This document shows positions 1-8,548 of a DNA stretch of 64,000 nucleotides, in pieces. The notes beneath the pieces are model-generated. The model did no database searches and had not been told where the DNA came from. It was given only the letters and a program-made list of their open reading frames with translations. The position numbers and the translations under genes are program-made. How positions within the stretch are numbered: the stretch's first letter is position 1; every line of letters begins with the position of its first letter. Origin of the DNA: Thalassobium sp. (GTDB lineage: Bacteria; Pseudomonadota; Gammaproteobacteria; Pseudomonadales; Oceanobacteraceae); NCBI GenBank assembly GCA_002733205.1, contig NVUW01000003.1, positions 124,001-188,000 of the forward strand, read 5' to 3'.

Positions 1-1666
1 GGCCATCGGCACGGTTGTATTTAATGGCGTTACTGAGCAGATTGAGCACAATCTGCTTGCAGCGTACCCGATCCGCACACACCCAGGGTTCGGCCACCGC
101 ACTGTGCATGCGGATACGGATACCGCGGGCAAAGGCACTGCCCCGCACCATCTCCTGGCATTCTTCCAGTAATGCCAGCAGCGCGACCGCTTCACTCTGC
201 GGTTCCTGAACATGCCCTTCGAGCTTAACCAGATCCAGTACCTGATCGACCAGCGCCACCAGATGTTTACCGGCCCGCTCAATCAGCTCAATCGCTTCTT
301 TTTGATCGGCATTGTGCAACTCCGCTTTCAGCAGCTGGCTGAAACCAATCACCGCGTTCAGTGGCGTGCGCAACTCATGACTTAGCCCGGCAATAAAGCG
401 GGCATTCTCGGTTAAGGCCTGACCAGCGGCGGTGGGGGTTTGCGTACCGTAGGGTGACTCGCCAACCGCAGCAGCAGTATTTGACGATGCCGCGTCGGCG
501 CTACGCGGATTAGCCGTAAGCAATATCAGTTTCTGCTCATCCTGCAGGTGAAGCTGTAACTGCAGTTGCCAGTCGTCTTCATACCAGCGCGATTCCTGCA
601 GCCCATCGAGTACCTGAAAATGGCGGAACCACTCAACAAAGCCTTCCGACTCCAGCAGCTTTACATTACAGCCCGTCACCGAGCGGGCACTGAGACCAAA
701 GCGGCGGCCGTAGGCATCATTAGCCTGCAGCACTTCACCGTCCGAGGTTAACAAAGCCAGAGGCTGTGGCAGCACATTCAACAGGTGTACATCCGCGCCC
801 GGAGCAGAATGGCTGAGCACCGGCAGTGCCGAAATGTCCAGCCGGATGGCGACAATGCCCATGGCTTCGCCTGCACCGTCACGCAGCACGTTTTTACTGG
901 TCAGAAAACTGATCGCCCCAGCGCTGGTATGATCTGCGCCACCGCGGTCGGTTGTATCTGTCGCCGCACGCTGAGTGCCGACAAAGGGTTCGATAAAAAC
1001 CCGCGCGCCATCGGCATGGCTGACTTCATCATCCGTTCGTTGCTGCAACGCCGCCCATTGCGGGGTAAACAGCTCACGGTCACTGCGGCCTGCCGCATCC
1101 CGTGAACGGATACCCAGCAGGCTTTCAGCGCGATGATTGAGCAACAGATAGCGTCCCTGCATATCTTTAACCGTTACCGCCGCCGGAGTGTGATCCAGCA
1201 CGCTGCCAAGCCAGGCATGGTCGCCTTGCTGCAGACGTTGATAATCCGGCTGCGATGCCGCCAGGTCGTGCACAATCGCAGTAAAACTGCGCGCACCACC
1301 CAAATTCATTTCACTGACCGATAAATGCAGCAGAAATTCGTCACCGTTTTTACGCAGCCCCGGCAGCTCCCGCCCACGGCCCATAACGGTGGCATGGCCA
1401 TCAAGCAGATACTGGCGGATATACCCCTGATGCCGCTGACCATGACGCTTGGGCATCAGCATGGCAATGTCCTGTCCCAGAAGCTCATCGGCGTCGTAGC
1501 CAAAAATGCGGCATAACGCAGGATTGCAGGCCTGAATTTCTCCTTCGCTGTTAATGCTGACAATTCCTGCCGCAGCCGTATCAAACAACACCTGATACAG
1601 CTCGCTGTCGTTTTTCATATTCAGGCGGGTCACCATCTGTCTGACCCGACCATAAAGACTTGGCAT
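1..1666 (-). CDS. PAS-domain sensor histidine kinase, 3' end missing
   Basis: This gene runs leftward and is cut by the left window edge; 555 codons are visible. Translation from the ATG at 1666 gives about three PAS-like sensor domains (roughly residues 20-130, 155-300 and 305-400), then a HisKA dimerisation helix with the phospho-acceptor motif SHELRTPLNAVIGF, His at about residue 430. The visible part ends in the N-box of the ATPase domain (NLLSNAIKYNRADG). Autophosphorylation on this His and transfer to a response regulator is the family function; whether a receiver or HPt domain follows is outside the window. A GGGAG ribosome site lies 9 bases before the start. No membrane segment is seen, so the sensor is probably cytoplasmic. 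The signal is unknown. Confidence 0.9.
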   Translation of the reverse strand, partial: MPSLYGRVRQMVTRLNMKNDSELYQVLFDTAAAGIVSINSEGEIQACNPALCRIFGYDADELLGQDIAMLMPKRHGQRHQGYIRQYLLDGHATVMGRGRELPGLRKNGDEFLLHLSVSEMNLGGARSFTAIVHDLAASQPDYQRLQQGDHAWLGSVLDHTPAAVTVKDMQGRYLLLNHRAESLLGIRSRDAAGRSDRELFTPQWAALQQRTDDEVSHADGARVFIEPFVGTQRAATDTTDRGGADHTSAGAISFLTSKNVLRDGAGEAMGIVAIRLDISALPVLSHSAPGADVHLLNVLPQPLALLTSDGEVLQANDAYGRRFGLSARSVTGCNVKLLESEGFVEWFRHFQVLDGLQESRWYEDDWQLQLQLHLQDEQKLILLTANPRSADAASSNTAAAVGESPYGTQTPTAAGQALTENARFIAGLSHELRTPLNAVIGFSQLLKAELHNADQKEAIELIERAGKHLVALVDQVLDLVKLEGHVQEPQSEAVALLALLEECQEMVRGSAFARGIRIRMHSAVAEPWVCADRVRCKQIVLNLLSNAIKYNRADG

Positions 1667-1822
1667 CCTTTGCAACTCCCAATACTTGGTACTATTGTTC
1701 AGCACATCCGATACTGATTACAATTCACTCAACTGTAGACCATAAAACCACACAAAGTAAATGGTATTTGGCGGTAATGGAAGATCCCCACAGGCCAATA
1801 CGGAGAAACATATCCAGCCGCA

Positions 1823-2198
1823 AACCTTGTGATAACGCTGACCCCGCTTTCCTGTATCTACAGCCCTTAATCCAGAGACTGAACCTGCTGTAAAGCTTGT
1901 GATAGCACGCACCCGCTTCCTGCCCCCGTATCCGCTTAATCAGGAGACTGAACCTGCTGTAAAGCTTGTGGTAGCACGCACCCGCTTCCTGCCCACGTAT
2001 CCGCTTAATCAGGAGACTGAACCTGCTGTAAAGCTTGTGGTAGCACGCACCCGCTTCCTGTCCCCGTATCCGCTTAATCAGGAGACTGAACCTGCTGTAA
2101 AGCTTGCGGTAGCACGCACCCGCTTCCTGTCCCCGTATCCGCTTAATCAGGAGACTGAACCTGCTGTAAAGCTTGTGATAGAATGCGCCGCTTTCCTG
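1823..2198. repeat. 69-bp tandem repeat array ending in the purE promoter
   Basis: Four near-identical 69-bp units start at 1893, 1962, 2031 and 2100, each opening with AAGCTTGTGRTAGCACGC. A diverged unit of 70 bp precedes them from 1823, and a partial diverged unit (2169-2198) follows and contains the likely purE -10 box. The unit length is divisible by three, so both strands are open reading through the array, but no ribosome site or family resemblance supports coding. There are no unique spacers, so this is not CRISPR. The pattern reads as an amplified promoter segment. Confidence 0.9.
2155..2184 (+). promoter_or_regulatory. Probable purE promoter with extended -10
   Basis: TGATAGAAT at 2176-2184 matches an extended -10 (TG-N-TAGAAT). 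The -35 region (CTGAAC/TGAACC, 2155-2161) is weak, as is common for extended -10 promoters. It lies in the last, diverged unit of the tandem array; the other units carry TAGCAC in place of TAGAAT. A leader of about 55-60 bases would result. Confidence 0.45.
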
Positions 2199-2248
2199 CA
2201 CCGGCCGCCATGTTGGCTGCCCTGACTGAATTCAACGAGGATGACCCG

Positions 2249-2743
2249 ATGACCGTAGCGGTTGGTATCATCATGGGCTCTAAGAGCGACTGGCCCACCA
2301 TGCAACACGCAGCAGATATGCTGGATAAACTGGGTGTGGCTTATGAAGTAAAAGTGGTGTCTGCCCACCGCACGCCGGATCTGCTGTTTGATTACGCCAA
2401 AACCGCTCAGGGCCGTGGTATCAAAGTGATCATCGCCGGAGCCGGTGGCGCGGCTCACCTGCCGGGCATGTGTGCCTCACAGACCTCGTTGCCGGTACTC
2501 GGCGTGCCGGTTAAATCCCGCGCCCTGAGCGGCCTGGATTCGCTGCTGTCCATCGTGCAGATGCCCGGTGGAGTTGCCGTTGGTACTCTGGCCATCGGCG
2601 ATGCCGGAGCGAAAAACGCCGGTCTGCTGGCTGCCCAGATTCTGGCCACCAGCGACAATGCCCTGCTGGCTAAAATCGACGCCTTCCGCGCCGAACAGAC
2701 CGACAGCGTGCTGGCCGAACCCGATCCGCGCACCGCACTGTAA
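2249..2743 (+). CDS. purE: N5-carboxyaminoimidazole ribonucleotide mutase PurE
   Basis: PurE rearranges N5-CAIR to CAIR in purine biosynthesis, acting with PurK. The 164-residue product is close to the usual class I PurE length (about 165-170). Visible motifs are the N-terminal [10 protein letters not shown] phosphate/substrate loop, AHRTPD with the catalytic His, and the glycine-rich [12 protein letters not shown]. The reading frame is open back to 2183, but the ATG at 2249 has ACGAGG 8 bases upstream and gives the family N-terminus, so it is chosen. The gene is followed 61 bases on by purK, and the two are probably one transcript from the promoter at the end of the repeat array. Confidence 0.97.
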   Translation: MTVAVGIIMGSKSDWPTMQHAADMLDKLGVAYEVKVVSAHRTPDLLFDYAKTAQGRGIKVIIAGAGGAAHLPGMCASQTSLPVLGVPVKSRALSGLDSLLSIVQMPGGVAVGTLAIGDAGAKNAGLLAAQILATSDNALLAKIDAFRAEQTDSVLAEPDPRTAL

Positions 2744-2804
2744 GCGTTAACGACCTATCCGGGCCCGGTACTGCCGGGCCCGACTTTTCTGAGAGTGAAG
2801 AAGC

Positions 2805-3875
2805 ATGAAAATCGGTATTTTAGGTAACGGCCAGCTGGGCCAGATGCTGTCTGACAGTGTGCAGGACATCAGCGATATTGAAGTATCGCTGTACGATCTG
2901 CGTGCCCACAGCGACGAAGCTCTGGATGCATTTCTGGCAAGCGTTGAGCGCGTATCGTTCGAAACCGAAAATATCCCGGCACACATCGTTGCCCGTCTGG
3001 AAAGCGTTGCTGACAAGCTGTATCCCAGCCTGAAAGCGCTGAAAACCTTCCAGAACCGTCTGCTGGAAAAAACTGCCCTGCGTGCCGCCGGCATCGACAC
3101 CGCCGATTTCTGTGCCGTTAATTCACTCGACGATCTGCACGCCGCGGTAGAACAGCTGGGCCTGCCCATCGTGCTGAAAACCACCACCGAAGGTTACGAC
3201 GGTAAAGGTCAGTACGTACTGCGCAGCCCGGCCGATGCCGAACCGGCCTGGGCCGCCATTGGCGGACGCGAACTGATCGCCGAAGCCTTTGTCAGCTTCG
3301 AGCGCGAAACCTCCGTCATCGCCAGCCGCGACATTAACGGCAATATGGTGATCTGGCCGATGACCGAAAACGTACACCACGAAGGCATTCTGCGTTATTC
3401 GCTGTTCCCTGCCGCCGACCTCAGTGCCGAAAAAGCCGAACAAGCCGAGCGCTATATCCGCCAGCTGGCCGACAGCCTCGACTATGTAGGCACAATCACC
3501 CTGGAACTGTTCGACACCGCAAGCGGCCTGGTCGCCAACGAAGTGGCACCGCGCGTACACAACTCCGGCCACTGGTCGATTGAAGGTGCCACCACCAGCC
3601 AGTTCCGCAACCATATGCTGGCGATTGCCGGTCGCGCACTGGGTGACACCACGGCCAAATACCCGGCCGTTGCCATGCTCAACGTGATCAGTGATGAAAC
3701 CCCGGCCGAAAAAGCCGCCACCATCGGCAACGCCTTCCGCCACTCCTATGGCAAAGAAGCGCGCCCGGCGCGTAAACTCGGCCACGTTACTGTGGTTGCC
3801 AAAAACGTTGCCGAACGTGACAACACCATCGACCAACTGGCAGATTTAATTCCTGCCGGTGTCTGGAAACGCTAA
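2805..3875 (+). CDS. purK: N5-carboxyaminoimidazole ribonucleotide synthase PurK
   Basis: PurK uses ATP and bicarbonate to carboxylate AIR to N5-CAIR, the substrate of PurE. The 356-residue protein begins with the nucleotide-fold motif MKIGILGNGQLGQML and contains ATP-grasp segments VLKTTTEGYDGKGQYVLR (about residues 125-142) and EVAPRVHNSGHW (about 246-257), where metal-binding Glu/Asn and substrate-binding His residues lie in this family. A GAGAGTGAAG ribosome site precedes the ATG. It is codirectional with purE and with the DUF2058 gene 11 bases downstream, so a three-gene operon ending at the terminator at 4461 is likely. Confidence 0.97.
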   Translation: MKIGILGNGQLGQMLSDSVQDISDIEVSLYDLRAHSDEALDAFLASVERVSFETENIPAHIVARLESVADKLYPSLKALKTFQNRLLEKTALRAAGIDTADFCAVNSLDDLHAAVEQLGLPIVLKTTTEGYDGKGQYVLRSPADAEPAWAAIGGRELIAEAFVSFERETSVIASRDINGNMVIWPMTENVHHEGILRYSLFPAADLSAEKAEQAERYIRQLADSLDYVGTITLELFDTASGLVANEVAPRVHNSGHWSIEGATTSQFRNHMLAIAGRALGDTTAKYPAVAMLNVISDETPAEKAATIGNAFRHSYGKEARPARKLGHVTVVAKNVAERDNTIDQLADLIPAGVWKR

Positions 3876-3886
3876 GGAGTTTTTTT

Positions 3887-4444
3887 ATGGCCAAGTCATT
3901 ACAGGAACAGCTGCTGGCAGCCGGCTTGATCGATAAACAAAAAGCGAAAAAAGCCGCCAAAGAACTGAAAAAACAAGATCACCTGCAACGCACCGGACAA
4001 GACAACCAGCTTGACGAAGCCAAGGCCAAAGCCGAAGCCGTGCGCAAAGAAAAAGCCGAGCGTGACCGCGCACTCAACCGCCAGAAAGAAACCGAAGCAC
4101 AGCAAAAAGCCATTGCTGCGCAAATTAAACAGCTGATCCAGACCAACGCCATCAAAAGCGAATACGCCGATATTAAATATCAGTTTGTTGATGGTAAAAA
4201 AGTGAAACAACTGTACGTTGATCAGGCCGTCTGGGACCGCTTAAGCCGTGGCCAACTGGCCATCATTGCGCTGTTTGTTAACCCCAGCCAGAAAAGCTAC
4301 GAAGTGATTCCGCTGCAGATTGCTGAAAAAATCCGCCAGCGCGACGAAAACTATTTTATTGTGATTGCCGAAAGCAGCCACGGTGAGATGGAAGAAGACG
4401 ATCCGTATGCGGCGTATCAGATTCCTGATGATCTGATGTGGTAA
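3887..4444 (+). CDS. DUF2058 (YaiL-like) protein
   Basis: The 185-residue product matches the DUF2058 family (E. coli YaiL): a highly charged, Lys/Glu/Gln-rich helical first half (residues 1-90, many AK, KK and EA runs, probably coiled coil) followed by a compact domain with YQFVDGKKVKQLYVD and a C-terminal IPDDLMW. Family members are described as nucleoprotein or polynucleotide-associated proteins of unknown function. A GGAGT ribosome site lies just before the ATG and the gene sits 11 bases after purK. The intrinsic terminator 17 bases past the stop marks the end of the transcription unit. No enzymatic motif is visible. Confidence 0.85.
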   Translation: MAKSLQEQLLAAGLIDKQKAKKAAKELKKQDHLQRTGQDNQLDEAKAKAEAVRKEKAERDRALNRQKETEAQQKAIAAQIKQLIQTNAIKSEYADIKYQFVDGKKVKQLYVDQAVWDRLSRGQLAIIALFVNPSQKSYEVIPLQIAEKIRQRDENYFIVIAESSHGEMEEDDPYAAYQIPDDLMW

Positions 4445-4460
4445 TTCATGGTTAATAAGA

Positions 4461-4484
4461 AGCCCGCGGATGCGGGCTTTTTTG
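4461..4484 (+). terminator. Intrinsic terminator after purE-purK-DUF2058
   Basis: AGCCCGC pairs with GCGGGCT around a GGAT loop and is followed directly by a run of T. It lies just past the DUF2058 stop. Confidence 0.92.
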
Positions 4485-4490
4485 TGGCTG

Positions 4491-4694
4491 CCCTCTCGTT
4501 TCTACGCTCCGCGTGGGAATGCAACTGTGCCCACAAGGACTCCCACGCAGAGCATGGGAGCCAGATGAGAGCATGGGGCCAGATGAAATCTACCCTCTCG
4601 TTCCTACGCTTCGCGTGGGAATGCAACTGTGCCCGCAAGAACTCCCACGCAGAACATGGGAGCCAGATGAGAGCATGGAAGCCAGATGAAATCT
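4491..4694. repeat. Two tandem copies of a 102-bp intergenic repeat
   Basis: Copies at 4491-4592 and 4593-4694 are about 90 percent identical by eye. Each begins CCCTCTCGTT and contains CGCGTGGGAATGCAACTG, later the near-complementary ACTCCCACGCAG and the palindromic-looking CATGGGAGCC. The arms could fold into a stem, and similar CTCGTTCC...CGTGGGAATGC elements are dispersed in many marine gammaproteobacterial genomes (from memory). It is probably a REP/MITE-like element that duplicated once. Confidence 0.75.
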
Positions 4695-4695
4695 G

Positions 4696-4998
4696 CTACT
4701 CGCAGCGATGCATACCTTCAAGCCACACCTGATACCGCTCTTTTGCCCTGTCAGTAACCCGAATGGTTTTACCGGCAATCCATACCGGGCTGTATCTGCG
4801 GTTCAGTATGGCAATATTGATTGTCTCGCCCTGATCAGAGGTACAGCCATCACCGCCCATACAGCGCAGATTCCGCAGCCAGCGCTTATCCTGAAAGTAA
4901 TATGAATGCCCGTTACGGGTGAGCTTCACAAGATCAATCAGCACTTCGCCGTTTCCCGGTTCAATATAAGCTAAAAGCTCGCGAATCTTATGTTTCAC
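4696..4998 (-). CDS. Small unknown protein
   Basis: A 100-residue frame starting at GTG 4998 and ending at the edge of the 102-bp repeat. The sequence has mixed composition (for example IEPGNGEVLIDLVKLTRNG and RRYSPVWIAGKTIRVTDRAK) and reads like a real globular protein rather than a shadow, but no family is recognised and no good ribosome site precedes the GTG. It may be a truncated gene whose 3' end was overwritten by the repeat. No function is proposed. Confidence 0.4.
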   Translation of the reverse strand: MKHKIRELLAYIEPGNGEVLIDLVKLTRNGHSYYFQDKRWLRNLRCMGGDGCTSDQGETINIAILNRRYSPVWIAGKTIRVTDRAKERYQVWLEGMHRCE

Positions 4999-5030
4999 AG
5001 GGATTGTGCTTCATAGGGGTTGTGCTTCAT
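4999..5030. repeat. Tandem 16-bp duplication
   Basis: AGGGATTGTGCTTCAT (4999-5014) is followed immediately by AGGGGTTGTGCTTCAT. It lies upstream of the small unknown gene on the minus strand and might disrupt its original start region. Confidence 0.7.
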
Positions 5031-5171
5031 AGCGACTGAGATTTCATTTTTATTTCCAAGTGACAATTCAATCACTGGACTCATTTTTCTGCATCCATTA
5101 AAGCGGGGGACAACCTCAGTGTGAATTAAAATGGTTATTCTATTTATTTTTAATCTGTCCTGAACGCTTTT

Positions 5172-5681
5172 TTATAAAAATTCTCGTTTGAAACGCCGAA
5201 CTTTTGTACGCATATTTTTCATAGGAGATGACGTATTGAACTGAATCATGCGACCAAGAGTCCATTGTTCATACCAAGCAATACCATACAGCTCATGATC
5301 AGTTAAACCTGAAATAAGTAAAAGTATTTCATTTATCGCAGACTCTAATTCAACAAGCAGATCATCGTATTTCCAGTCACGATACTCTTCGTGAAAATGT
5401 TCAGCGAGTATCCCCAGTTGATTCCATTTATAACCCGTTTCAGGGAAATCCACATGCTGATTTTCAGATTTCAGGTGATGCCATTTAAGAACCAGTTTCC
5501 CCCAACCAATCAAGTAAGCAACCGTATCACTAACGCTAATCATCGTACCCTTAATGTTTCCCTCGACCGCGGATTTACGCGCCTTGCTTTCTGGAATGGA
5601 GCGATAATCAGCCATTAGTTTTGGAAATATTGAGTTTATGGCCAGCTCCAATTCTTCCTTGTTCTTGGGTACAGAAGACAA
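5172..5681 (-). CDS. ClbS/DfsB family four-helix bundle protein
   Basis: The 169-residue protein carries the family pattern: MSSVPKNKEELELAI at the start, IKGTMISVSDTVAYLIGWG in the middle, FPETGYKWNQLG, and WYEQWTLGRMIQFNTSSP near the C-terminus. This family (formerly DUF1706) forms a DinB-like helical bundle. ClbS protects colibactin producers by opening the warhead cyclopropane, and DfsB is a relative; most members have no known substrate. No biosynthetic cluster is nearby, so a self-protection role cannot be assumed; a general electrophile or genotoxin shield is only a guess. The gene stands alone, is visibly AT-richer than the purE or ABC regions, and may have been acquired. Confidence 0.85.
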   Translation of the reverse strand: MSSVPKNKEELELAINSIFPKLMADYRSIPESKARKSAVEGNIKGTMISVSDTVAYLIGWGKLVLKWHHLKSENQHVDFPETGYKWNQLGILAEHFHEEYRDWKYDDLLVELESAINEILLLISGLTDHELYGIAWYEQWTLGRMIQFNTSSPMKNMRTKVRRFKREFL

Positions 5682-5865
5682 TATAGATCTCCATTAACAT
5701 AACAATCTATTAACGTGCATGCGCATTTATTAGCGTCGGCATTCAGGCCTTGTACATAAACTTGTAAATCAATTCCACAACCTGTTGATTTGAATATCAA
5801 ATAAGCTAACACCAGCCTGAAAAACGAGCAAGCGCGAATAAGCCCCTGTTCTACAGGCATCGCAG

Positions 5866-7200
5866 CTATGGATTGCTGCTATACCCGCGCACCGCATTAA
5901 TCCGCGCAAATACCAGCGCGCCCAGGGTCAGAATGGCGTACAGCACCAGCATAAAGATCAGCTGCTCCGGGTTGTCGGTGTATTCAAAATGCAGAATCAG
6001 GCCGCCACCAATGGCCAGACCGATAATGGATAACAGGGTAATAAACAGCGATGAATCGGTCAGTTTGCGGATGCGGAAGTTGGCAATGGCCATTAACAAT
6101 GACACCAGCAAAAAGGTAACGCTGCCGAATTCGAGTATGACTTTTAAGCCGCCGGCTAAAATCAGACCCATAGCCAACACCGCCATCATGGCGATGGCCG
6201 CCACCGGTATATTATTGCTGCGTTTTTCCAGACTTTTCGGGAAGAAGCCATCACCGGCAATCACCGCCACCTGGCGTGAGGCGCCGAATAAGGTGCCGTT
6301 AATGGCGCTGCTGGTTGCCAGCACCGCCCCCAGCACTACAATATCGGCGCCGATATGGCCGAGTATTTTTCCGGCTCCGGCGGCCAGTGCGTATTCTTCG
6401 TTGGCGATAATATCGGCGGCGGGAATGGCCAGAATGGCGGCCACAGCAATCACCACGTACAGGGTAATGGCAATGGCGATGGCGCTGTAAATAGCGCGTG
6501 GGATATTTTTCTCGGGGTGTTCCATTTCTTTAACGGCGTTGATCACCAGCTGAAATCCTTCGTAGGCCACAAAAGTGACGGCTGCGACGGTAAGAATATT
6601 CAGCCAGGAAAATTCAATATCCGGATGAATAAGCAGTTCGCTCAGGCTGGTTTCGCGATGCAGCAGTAAAATAACGGCAATCAGCAGTAATAAAATCAGT
6701 TTGCTGTACACCATAATGTCTTCAATTTTACCCATACCGCGCACGCTCCAGACATTGATCAGGGTAAATAACGCGATCACACCACAGGCCACCGCTTTGC
6801 GCAGATCGTTATTATCGGCAAAACCGGTGCCGCTTAACGCATAGGAAGCAAAGGTGTAGGCATAGAGGGCAATGGTGCTGATATAACCGAAAATCACGTA
6901 CCAGCCAATCAGCGCGGCAGCCAGTGGCGAGTTGGGAAAGGTGCGTTTAAAAAAACCGTAGGTCGCGCCTTCGTCACGATAGTACACGCCCAGTTTTACG
7001 TACGAGTATGCGGCTAACGCCGCAATTAAACCGCCCGCCAGAATCGCCAGCGGCGTATAGGGGCCGATCAGCGCAACGGAAATACCGAGAATGGTAAAAA
7101 TACCGCCCCCCACCATGCCGCCCAGGGCAATGGCCACTAATTCAGGCAACCCCAGTGCTTTGCCTTCGGTTTTGGCTTGCAGCCATAAGGGTAATTTCAT
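5866..7200 (-). CDS. APC family amino acid permease
   Basis: A 444-residue membrane protein with about twelve hydrophobic helices. The first helix motif LPELVAIALGGMVGGGIFT is the substrate-binding unwound segment typical of APC superfamily amino acid/polyamine transporters. Later segments such as TFVAYEGFQLVINAVKEM and PRAIYSAIAIAITLYV also fit. The frame is open to a TTG at 7230, but ATG 7200 has GGAG six bases upstream and gives the usual short cytoplasmic N-terminus. The substrate is not predictable. It is a single gene, divergent from the ABC exporter operon. Confidence 0.9.
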   Translation of the reverse strand: MKLPLWLQAKTEGKALGLPELVAIALGGMVGGGIFTILGISVALIGPYTPLAILAGGLIAALAAYSYVKLGVYYRDEGATYGFFKRTFPNSPLAAALIGWYVIFGYISTIALYAYTFASYALSGTGFADNNDLRKAVACGVIALFTLINVWSVRGMGKIEDIMVYSKLILLLLIAVILLLHRETSLSELLIHPDIEFSWLNILTVAAVTFVAYEGFQLVINAVKEMEHPEKNIPRAIYSAIAIAITLYVVIAVAAILAIPAADIIANEEYALAAGAGKILGHIGADIVVLGAVLATSSAINGTLFGASRQVAVIAGDGFFPKSLEKRSNNIPVAAIAMMAVLAMGLILAGGLKVILEFGSVTFLLVSLLMAIANFRIRKLTDSSLFITLLSIIGLAIGGGLILHFEYTDNPEQLIFMLVLYAILTLGALVFARINAVRGYSSNP

Positions 7201-7387
7201 CAGGTACTCCGGTGCGGTGATTCTGGGCAAGGACTGAACAACAACTGAACAGAGTTAAAAAAGCCGAGGGGTTTTCTGCAGAAATTCTGTTTCATCAGCA
7301 CGAATAATCCTATGACTTATATCACTGGGCATGCATATGAAAAAGCTCTAAGGTAAGGCCTCAGCTGTCACTACAGGAAGTCATACC

Positions 7388-8548
7388 GTGAAAAAACTGC
7401 TGATATCTGCCGCAGTGGTGGTGGCTGTTGTCGCCGCGTTTATCCTGCGACCGGCCAAGCCGATTGAAGTACGCATGGCCAAAACCAGCCAGGGTCTGGT
7501 TGAAGCTCTGGTCTCTAATACCCGCTCCGGCACGATTAAAGCCTGCCAGCGTTCCCGCCTTTCTCTGGCGTTGGGTGGCCAGGTTAACCATCTGTATGTC
7601 GATCAGGGCGATAAAGTCGAATCCGGTACATTATTGCTGGAATTATGGAACGACGATTTAAAAGCCGCTCTCGAACAAAGCAACGCTCAGGTGCGCATGG
7701 CCGAACTGAATAAAGCCTCCGCCTGCCGTCAGGCTCAGGCCGATGAGCGCGAAGTAAAACGCCAGCGTGAATTATTCAAAAAACAACTGGCCTCGGCCGA
7801 ACAGCTCGACCGGGTAGAAACCAGTGCCGAAATTACCCGCTTAAGCTGCCAGCAGAATGAAGCTCAGGTGCAGAATGCCAAAGCCAGCGTAGCGGTGCAG
7901 CAGGCGCGCTTAGCGCAGACACAATTGCGCGCGCCGTTCGCCGGTATTGTTGCCGAAGTGAATGGCGAGGTCGGCGAATACGCCACCCCTTCTCCGCCAG
8001 GTGTTGCCACCCCCCCCGCCATTGATCTGATCGACGAGCGCTGCCTGTATGTGCGCGCACCGATCGACGAAGTGGACGCCTCGGTCATCCGTGTCGGTAT
8101 GGATGCACGGGTTACGCTCGATGCTTTCCGTGATCAGGCCTTTACCGGCAAGGTCAGCCGCATTGCCCCTTACGTGGAAGATAAAGAAAAGCAGGCGCGT
8201 ACCGTGAATGTGGATGTCACCTTAAATGCCCTGCCCGACGATGTGCAGTTGCTGGTTGGCTACAGCGCCGATATTGAAGTAATTACCGCCGCCAGTGAAC
8301 AGGCATTGCGTATTCCCAGCGAAGCGCTGCTTGAAGGTAATCATGTGCTGACTCTGGCTGCTGACGGTAAAACCCTGCAGAAAAAAGCGCTGACCCTGGG
8401 CCTGAGTAACTGGACCTGGACCGAAGTAAAAGAAGGCTTAGACGCTGGCCAGCCGGTGTTGTTATCCCTCGATAATCCGGCGGCGGTCGATGGCGCCGAA
8501 GTGACGGTCATCGACGACGTCGATAAGCGTCAGGCAGATCAGCCATGA
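7388..8548 (+). CDS. Membrane fusion protein of an ABC exporter (HlyD/MacA type)
   Basis: A 386-residue periplasmic adaptor anchored by an N-terminal hydrophobic helix (residues 4-22, LLISAAVVVAVVAAFIL). A lipoyl-like half (LGGQVNHLYVDQGDKVESG, about 58-78) is followed by a helical hairpin (about 90-180) and the second lipoyl half with QLRAPFAGIVAEVNGEVGE (about 178-196), then beta-barrel regions. Start is GTG 7388 with AGGAAG upstream. It overlaps the ATPase gene by 4 bases. In such systems the adaptor links the inner-membrane ABC transporter to a TolC-like outer-membrane channel; no channel gene is adjacent, so a genome-encoded one is presumably shared. Confidence 0.9.
   Translation: MKKLLISAAVVVAVVAAFILRPAKPIEVRMAKTSQGLVEALVSNTRSGTIKACQRSRLSLALGGQVNHLYVDQGDKVESGTLLLELWNDDLKAALEQSNAQVRMAELNKASACRQAQADEREVKRQRELFKKQLASAEQLDRVETSAEITRLSCQQNEAQVQNAKASVAVQQARLAQTQLRAPFAGIVAEVNGEVGEYATPSPPGVATPPAIDLIDERCLYVRAPIDEVDASVIRVGMDARVTLDAFRDQAFTGKVSRIAPYVEDKEKQARTVNVDVTLNALPDDVQLLVGYSADIEVITAASEQALRIPSEALLEGNHVLTLAADGKTLQKKALTLGLSNWTWTEVKEGLDAGQPVLLSLDNPAAVDGAEVTVIDDVDKRQADQP

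Noticed and set aside
1823-2198. CRISPR array
   Set aside because: Units are contiguous and near-identical with no unique spacers and no cas genes nearby.
1725-2201. Minus-strand open frame of 158 codons with 23-residue repeats
   Set aside because: It is a by-product of the 69-bp repeat length (divisible by three) in a promoter region; the units also stay open on the plus strand and there is no ribosome site or family match.
3123-3836. 237-codon minus-strand frame inside purK
   Set aside because: Antisense shadow of a well-supported gene caused by GC-rich third positions.
5636-5860. 74-codon minus-strand frame upstream of the ClbS-like gene
   Set aside because: Overlaps the start of the ClbS-like gene, has Cys-rich low-quality composition and no ribosome site.
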